Shown in pieces: positions 61,251 to 64,000 of a DNA stretch of 64,000 bases. The notes under the pieces were generated by a model. It did no database searches, was not told where the DNA came from, and worked only from the letters and a program-made list of their open reading frames with translations. The translations under genes were made by a program, and so were the position numbers. Position 1 is the first letter of the stretch. Each line of letters begins with the position of its first letter. Origin of the DNA: Zooshikella ganghwensis DSM 15267. GTDB lineage: Bacteria; Pseudomonadota; Gammaproteobacteria; Pseudomonadales; Zooshikellaceae. The DNA lies in NCBI RefSeq assembly GCF_000428585.1, contig NZ_AUAF01000008.1, positions 1 to 64,000 of the forward strand, given 5' to 3'.

Positions 61251-61279
61251 TTGCAAGTTGTCATAGACTTAACTAGAAT
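61251..61279 (+). promoter_or_regulatory. Sigma-70-type promoter for rpsF operon
   Basis: TTGCAA (61251-61256), 17 bases, then TAGAAT (61274-61279). Both hexamers fit well and spacing is ideal. It would start transcription near 61286, giving a leader of about 85 bases. Confidence 0.7.
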
Positions 61280-61326
61280 GCCCGGTTCCTTGTAAAGGTC
61301 ATTTTTCTTGACTCCTTGCTTTACCA

Positions 61327-61366
61327 GCGCCTTTTAGGTGGTGGAAGGCTACTAAACCGAAAGGAG
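61327..61366 (+). promoter_or_regulatory. rpsF: S6:S18-type autoregulatory leader of rpsF
   Basis: CCTT (61330-61333) pairs with AAGG (61361-61364), and TTAG (61334-61337) with CTAA (61352-61355). The unpaired ACCGA on the 3' side puts CCG in a bulge, and a purine-rich loop closes the stem. This is the known arrangement of rpsF leaders bound by the S6:S18 complex. The AAGG is also the ribosome-binding site of rpsF (AAAGGAG), so binding should block translation. The family assignment is from pattern, not from a covariance-model search. Confidence 0.7.
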
Positions 61367-61371
61367 AGTTT

Positions 61372-61782
61372 ATGCGTCATTACGAAATCGTATTTCTCGT
61401 TCACCCTGACCAAAGTGAACAGGTTGGTGCGATGATTGAGCGTTACACCAGCTTGGTTACTGAAGGCAATGGTACAGTCCATCGCTTAGAAGACTGGGGT
61501 CGTCGTCAATTGGCATACCCTATCCAGAAAGTCCATAAAGCACACTATGTGTTAATGAACGTTGAGTGCAGTAATGAGATCTTAGATGAGCTGACTAACT
61601 CATTCCGTTTCAATGATGCTGTGATTCGTAACATGGTGGTTCGTCTTAACGAAGCTGTTACAGAGCCTTCAATAATGAAAGCAGAAGAAGGTCGTAACGA
61701 GCGTCGTGAAGACTCAGCGAAAAAAGATGCTTCTGATGTTGACAGTATCGAAGCCGCTGACGAAAGCACAGTTGAAGAATAA
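61372..61782 (+). CDS. rpsF: 30S ribosomal protein S6
   Basis: S6 of the small-subunit platform, which assembles as a pair with S18. The 136 residues begin [18 protein letters not shown] and carry the canonical [16 protein letters not shown]. The C-terminus is an acidic tail ([17 protein letters not shown] and on), longer than in many species and possibly the site of glutamate extension in E. coli relatives. It is first gene in the S6-S18-DUF2232-L9 operon. Confidence 0.98.
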   Translation: MRHYEIVFLVHPDQSEQVGAMIERYTSLVTEGNGTVHRLEDWGRRQLAYPIQKVHKAHYVLMNVECSNEILDELTNSFRFNDAVIRNMVVRLNEAVTEPSIMKAEEGRNERREDSAKKDASDVDSIEAADESTVEE

Positions 61783-61808
61783 TCACTATTCATTGAAGGA
61801 GAAAGTCA

Positions 61809-62033
61809 ATGGCACGTTTTTTTCGTCGTAGAAAATTCTGCCGCTTTACTGCTGAAGGCGTAAAAGAGATTGATTACAAAGATATCAATACGCTGAAGGC
61901 TTATGTTTCTGAAACCGGCAAAATCGTTCCTAGCCGTATTACCGGAACAAAAGCTAAATATCAACGTCAGTTAGCAACAGCTGTTAAGCGTGCTCGTTAC
62001 ATTGCTCTGTTGCCATACACTGATCGTCACTAA
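61809..62033 (+). CDS. rpsR: 30S ribosomal protein S18
   Basis: S18, 74 residues, binds 16S rRNA together with S6. [17 protein letters not shown], then [19 protein letters not shown] and the RNA-binding [18 protein letters not shown] are full-length matches to the family. It retains one Cys near the N-terminus and no CxxC zinc set. It follows rpsF by 26 bases with GAAGGAG upstream. Confidence 0.98.
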   Translation: MARFFRRRKFCRFTAEGVKEIDYKDINTLKAYVSETGKIVPSRITGTKAKYQRQLATAVKRARYIALLPYTDRH

Positions 62034-62063
62034 TGTGATAGAGCGCTTGATAAAGGGAACATA

Positions 62064-62939
62064 ATGCGTGCTTTAGCTGAATTCATTATGCGAGGGCCCA
62101 AGCAGGCAGCACTTTTTGCTACACTGACTGCTATCGCTCCGCTAACGTCCTGGCTAAGCGCGGCAGCTTTGGGCTTGGTGGTATTACGCCAAGGACTTAC
62201 CAAAGCAACTTGGGTGATTATTTGGCCCCTGTTGCCAGCACTGTACTTTGCATTACAGGGGCAACTGGATGTGATAACCACGTTGCTATGTACAGTTGCA
62301 CTGGCCCACTTTCTCAGAAAGACTGTATCGTGGGCTTTGACATTAGGTCTAAGTGTCTTGCTGGGCGTGTTGGTTGTTTTTAGTATCAAGCTAATAACAC
62401 CCGATTTATTAGCAACAATTGTTGAGCAGTTCAATACTATTTGGACTCAATCAGCAATGTACAAACAGCTTGGCGAAGATTCGCTAAGCCTGCAAAAACA
62501 GATTAACGACCTGTTACCACATATTGTGGTTGGGTTGTTTGCTTTTGGCAGTATGATGTTGTGCATAGTGTCATTGATTGTTGCGCGTTGGTGGCAGTCA
62601 ATGCTGTTTGTGCCAGGAGGTTTTCGTGAAGAGTTTCATACTTTGCGTTTACCTGTTTGGTTAAGTAGTGGCTTAATGGCATTTATTATTCTTGGTATTG
62701 AGATTGATACATCCCTAGCTGCTTTTGTGCTTTTGACATCTCTCCCACTGTTTTTTGCTGGTATTGCACTTGTACATGGTAGCCTCGCTAAGAAGCAAAT
62801 GAGTAAGCAGTGGCTTATTCTGTTTTATTTAGCGCAATTGTTGTTTTTACAAGTTATGTACCCTTTATTAGTCATCATGGCCTTTTTGGATAGCCTGCTG
62901 AACTTTCGAGGTAGGCTTCAACAAAAGCCCCCTGTTTAG
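62064..62939 (+). CDS. DUF2232-type membrane protein
   Basis: A 291-residue polytopic membrane protein with about seven or eight hydrophobic segments, the last of them ending near LLVIMAFLDSLLNFRGR. This family (DUF2232/YybS-like) is often encoded between rpsR and rplI. Function is unknown to me. Its strong embedding in a ribosomal protein operon suggests co-regulation more than ribosomal function. A fair site (AAGGGAA) precedes the ATG. Confidence 0.75.
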   Translation: MRALAEFIMRGPKQAALFATLTAIAPLTSWLSAAALGLVVLRQGLTKATWVIIWPLLPALYFALQGQLDVITTLLCTVALAHFLRKTVSWALTLGLSVLLGVLVVFSIKLITPDLLATIVEQFNTIWTQSAMYKQLGEDSLSLQKQINDLLPHIVVGLFAFGSMMLCIVSLIVARWWQSMLFVPGGFREEFHTLRLPVWLSSGLMAFIILGIEIDTSLAAFVLLTSLPLFFAGIALVHGSLAKKQMSKQWLILFYLAQLLFLQVMYPLLVIMAFLDSLLNFRGRLQQKPPV

Positions 62940-62988
62940 TGATATCCAAAATGTGTTAATGGGCAAGACAGTTAAAGGTAATTAAGCG

Positions 62989-63435
62989 ATGGATGTTATT
63001 CTTTTAGAAAAAATTGCTAACCTAGGTAATCTGGGTGACAAGGTAGCAGTAAAGTCGGGTTATGGACGTAACTTCCTGATCCCATTTAATAAAGCTGTTC
63101 CTGCTACAAAAGATAATTTGGCTGAGTTTGAAGCGCGCCGCGCTGAGCTGGAAAAAGCAGCTCAAGACAAACTGAAAGTAGCTGAAGAGCGTGCAGCTGC
63201 GATTGCTGATATCGAGCTTACATTGACTGCTAAAGCAGGTGATGAAGGTAAGTTGTTTGGCTCTATCGGTACACGTGACTTGGCTGATGCACTGAGTGCG
63301 GCTGGGGTTGATATTGCTAAGAGCGAAATTCGCTTGCCATCAGGCCCAATTCGTCAGGTAGGTGATTACGACATCAGCCTTCAGCTACATACTGATGTAG
63401 TGACCACATTGAAGGTCTACGTCGAAGCTGAATAA
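62989..63435 (+). CDS. rplI: 50S ribosomal protein L9
   Basis: L9 binds 23S rRNA domain V and limits frameshifting. The 148 residues have the N-terminal [19 protein letters not shown] and [13 protein letters not shown], a long connecting helix (about 42-75) and the C-terminal domain ending [12 protein letters not shown]. It ends the rpsF operon, followed by a strong terminator and then dnaB. Confidence 0.98.
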   Translation: MDVILLEKIANLGNLGDKVAVKSGYGRNFLIPFNKAVPATKDNLAEFEARRAELEKAAQDKLKVAEERAAAIADIELTLTAKAGDEGKLFGSIGTRDLADALSAAGVDIAKSEIRLPSGPIRQVGDYDISLQLHTDVVTTLKVYVEAE

Positions 63436-63454
63436 GCCTGTTGTGACTGGTTTG

Positions 63455-63494
63455 AACAAGCCCGCGACCATTTTTATGCTCGCGGGCTTGTTTT
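63455..63494 (+). terminator. Rho-independent terminator after rplI
   Basis: AACAAGCCCGCG (63455-63466) and CGCGGGCTTGTT (63481-63492) pair perfectly over 12 bp with a 14-base loop, and the following T-run continues to 63494. Confidence 0.93.
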
Positions 63495-63537
63495 ATCTAT
63501 CTGTTTTTTAGGTAGACTATGCCTTAGTTTAAGTGGG

Positions 63538-63559
63538 TATACCCTTCGCAAGGTGTATA
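63538..63559. repeat. Imperfect palindrome before dnaB
   Basis: TATACCCTT, CGC, AAGGTGTATA forms a near-perfect inverted repeat with one bulged base, 41 bases before the dnaB ATG. It resembles the 10-bp repeat upstream of parC (TATACCTT...AAGGTATA). Operator or hairpin roles are both possible. Confidence 0.5.
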
Positions 63560-63599
63560 GTTTCTTTGTCAATTATTCTGGTAATACAACGAGAGCCCT

Positions 63600-64000
63600 A
63601 TGCAGAGTGAAGCGCCGATAGTAATGTCAGAGCAGGATATTATGGATTCGGTAAAAGCGCCGCCTCATTCATTGGAGGCCGAGCAGTCTGTATTAGGTGC
63701 ATTATTACTGGATAATGCGACCTGGGATACAGTCGCTGACAAAGTCGTAGCCGATGACTTTTATAACCCTGCACACCGTCTGATTTATACCGCTATTGAG
63801 CAGCTTGCTTCAGCGACGAAACCTTTTGATCCTTTGACTATCGCTGAAAAACTAGATACTTGGGCAGAATTGGAAGATGCTGGAGGCATAGCTTATTTAG
63901 CGGAACTTGCCAAAAACACGCCCAGTGTCGCCAATGTTCGTGAGTATGCTGAAATCGTTTATGAAAGGTCTATTTTACGAAAGCTAATTTCTGTCAGTAA
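63600..64000 (+). CDS. dnaB: Replicative DNA helicase DnaB, N-terminal part (runs off the window)
   Basis: The first 133 codons of DnaB, the hexameric helicase that unwinds DNA at the fork. The N-terminal domain is clear: PPHSLEAEQSVLGALLLDN, HRLIYTAIEQLA, AYLAELAKNTPSVANVREYAEIV. The ATP-binding domain lies beyond 64000. I take the ATG at 63600; ATGs at 63624 and 63642 are possible alternatives. Confidence 0.95.
   Translation, partial: MQSEAPIVMSEQDIMDSVKAPPHSLEAEQSVLGALLLDNATWDTVADKVVADDFYNPAHRLIYTAIEQLASATKPFDPLTIAEKLDTWAELEDAGGIAYLAELAKNTPSVANVREYAEIVYERSILRKLISVS

Larger units (their letters stand above)
60895..61371. promoter_or_regulatory. Intergenic region upstream of the rpsF operon
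   Basis: This 477-base region has no credible ORF. From left to right it contains the two-armed inverted repeat at 60979-61051, a small perfect repeat TGACAGT/ACTGTCA (61216-61222 and 61230-61236), the rpsF promoter (61251-61279) and the S6:S18-type leader (61327-61366). Confidence 0.7.

Overview
The window reads as a block of core chromosome from a marine-type gammaproteobacterium of the Pseudomonadales/Oceanospirillales branch. From memory, the gene order from msbA to dnaB closely follows the Pseudomonas aeruginosa PA49xx chromosome block: msbA, hldE, FAD/AKR/Nudix triad, waaA, tolC, yqiB, cpdA, yqiA, parE, parC, SMP protein, serB, fimX, psd, rhodanese, HDOD protein, motAB, rsgA, orn, queG, nnr, tsaE, amiB, mutL, miaA, hfq, hflX, hflKC, hisZ, purA, rnr, rlmB, rpsF, rpsR, rplI, dnaB. 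The DNA is only moderately GC-rich by eye, unlike Pseudomonas itself, so a relative such as Zooshikella or Spartinivicinus is my guess. The genus is inference.

Layout. 1-545 is the right part of an IS630-type transposase with a reading-frame break. 594-6516 (minus strand) is a surface-polysaccharide locus: rfbB, rfbA, rfbC and rfbD for dTDP-L-rhamnose, a family 2 glycosyltransferase, a DUF6625 protein and, at the head, a lipopolysaccharide-kinase-like protein. 6832-16093 continues the envelope theme with msbA, hldE, a coupled FAD oxidoreductase/aldo-keto reductase/Nudix-like triad, waaA and tolC. 16556-25956 holds yqiB, cpdA, yqiA, parE, parC, an SMP-type membrane protein and serB. 26089-30171 holds a FimX-type c-di-GMP receptor and its usual large neighbour. 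30404-33246 is the EF-P module: epmB divergent from efp, then epmA. 33407-40337 holds psd, a tandem rhodanese, an HDOD regulator, motAB and rsgA. 40544-54523 is the orn/queG/nnr/tsaE/amiB/mutL/miaA/hfq/hflX/hflK/hflC/hisZ stretch. 54579-64000 holds purA, rnr, rlmB, a D-2-hydroxyacid dehydrogenase, an orphan exported protein, the S6-S18-DUF2232-L9 operon and the start of dnaB.

The genes are mostly housekeeping. Lipid A/core export and assembly (msbA, hldE, waaA, kinase) sits beside rhamnose synthesis, and EF-P lies with two of its modification enzymes. RNA metabolism (orn, rnr, rlmB, miaA, hfq) and membrane proteolysis control (hflKC) lie further on.

I found no CRISPR array, prophage, toxin-antitoxin pair, tRNA or rRNA. 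The observations I consider most worth following are non-coding. One is a possible structured small RNA at about 30284-30378. The second is an S6:S18-type leader that would bury the rpsF ribosome-binding site. The third is a strong inverted repeat with two competing left arms at 60979-61051. Intervals given as residue positions are hand counts and may be off by a few.
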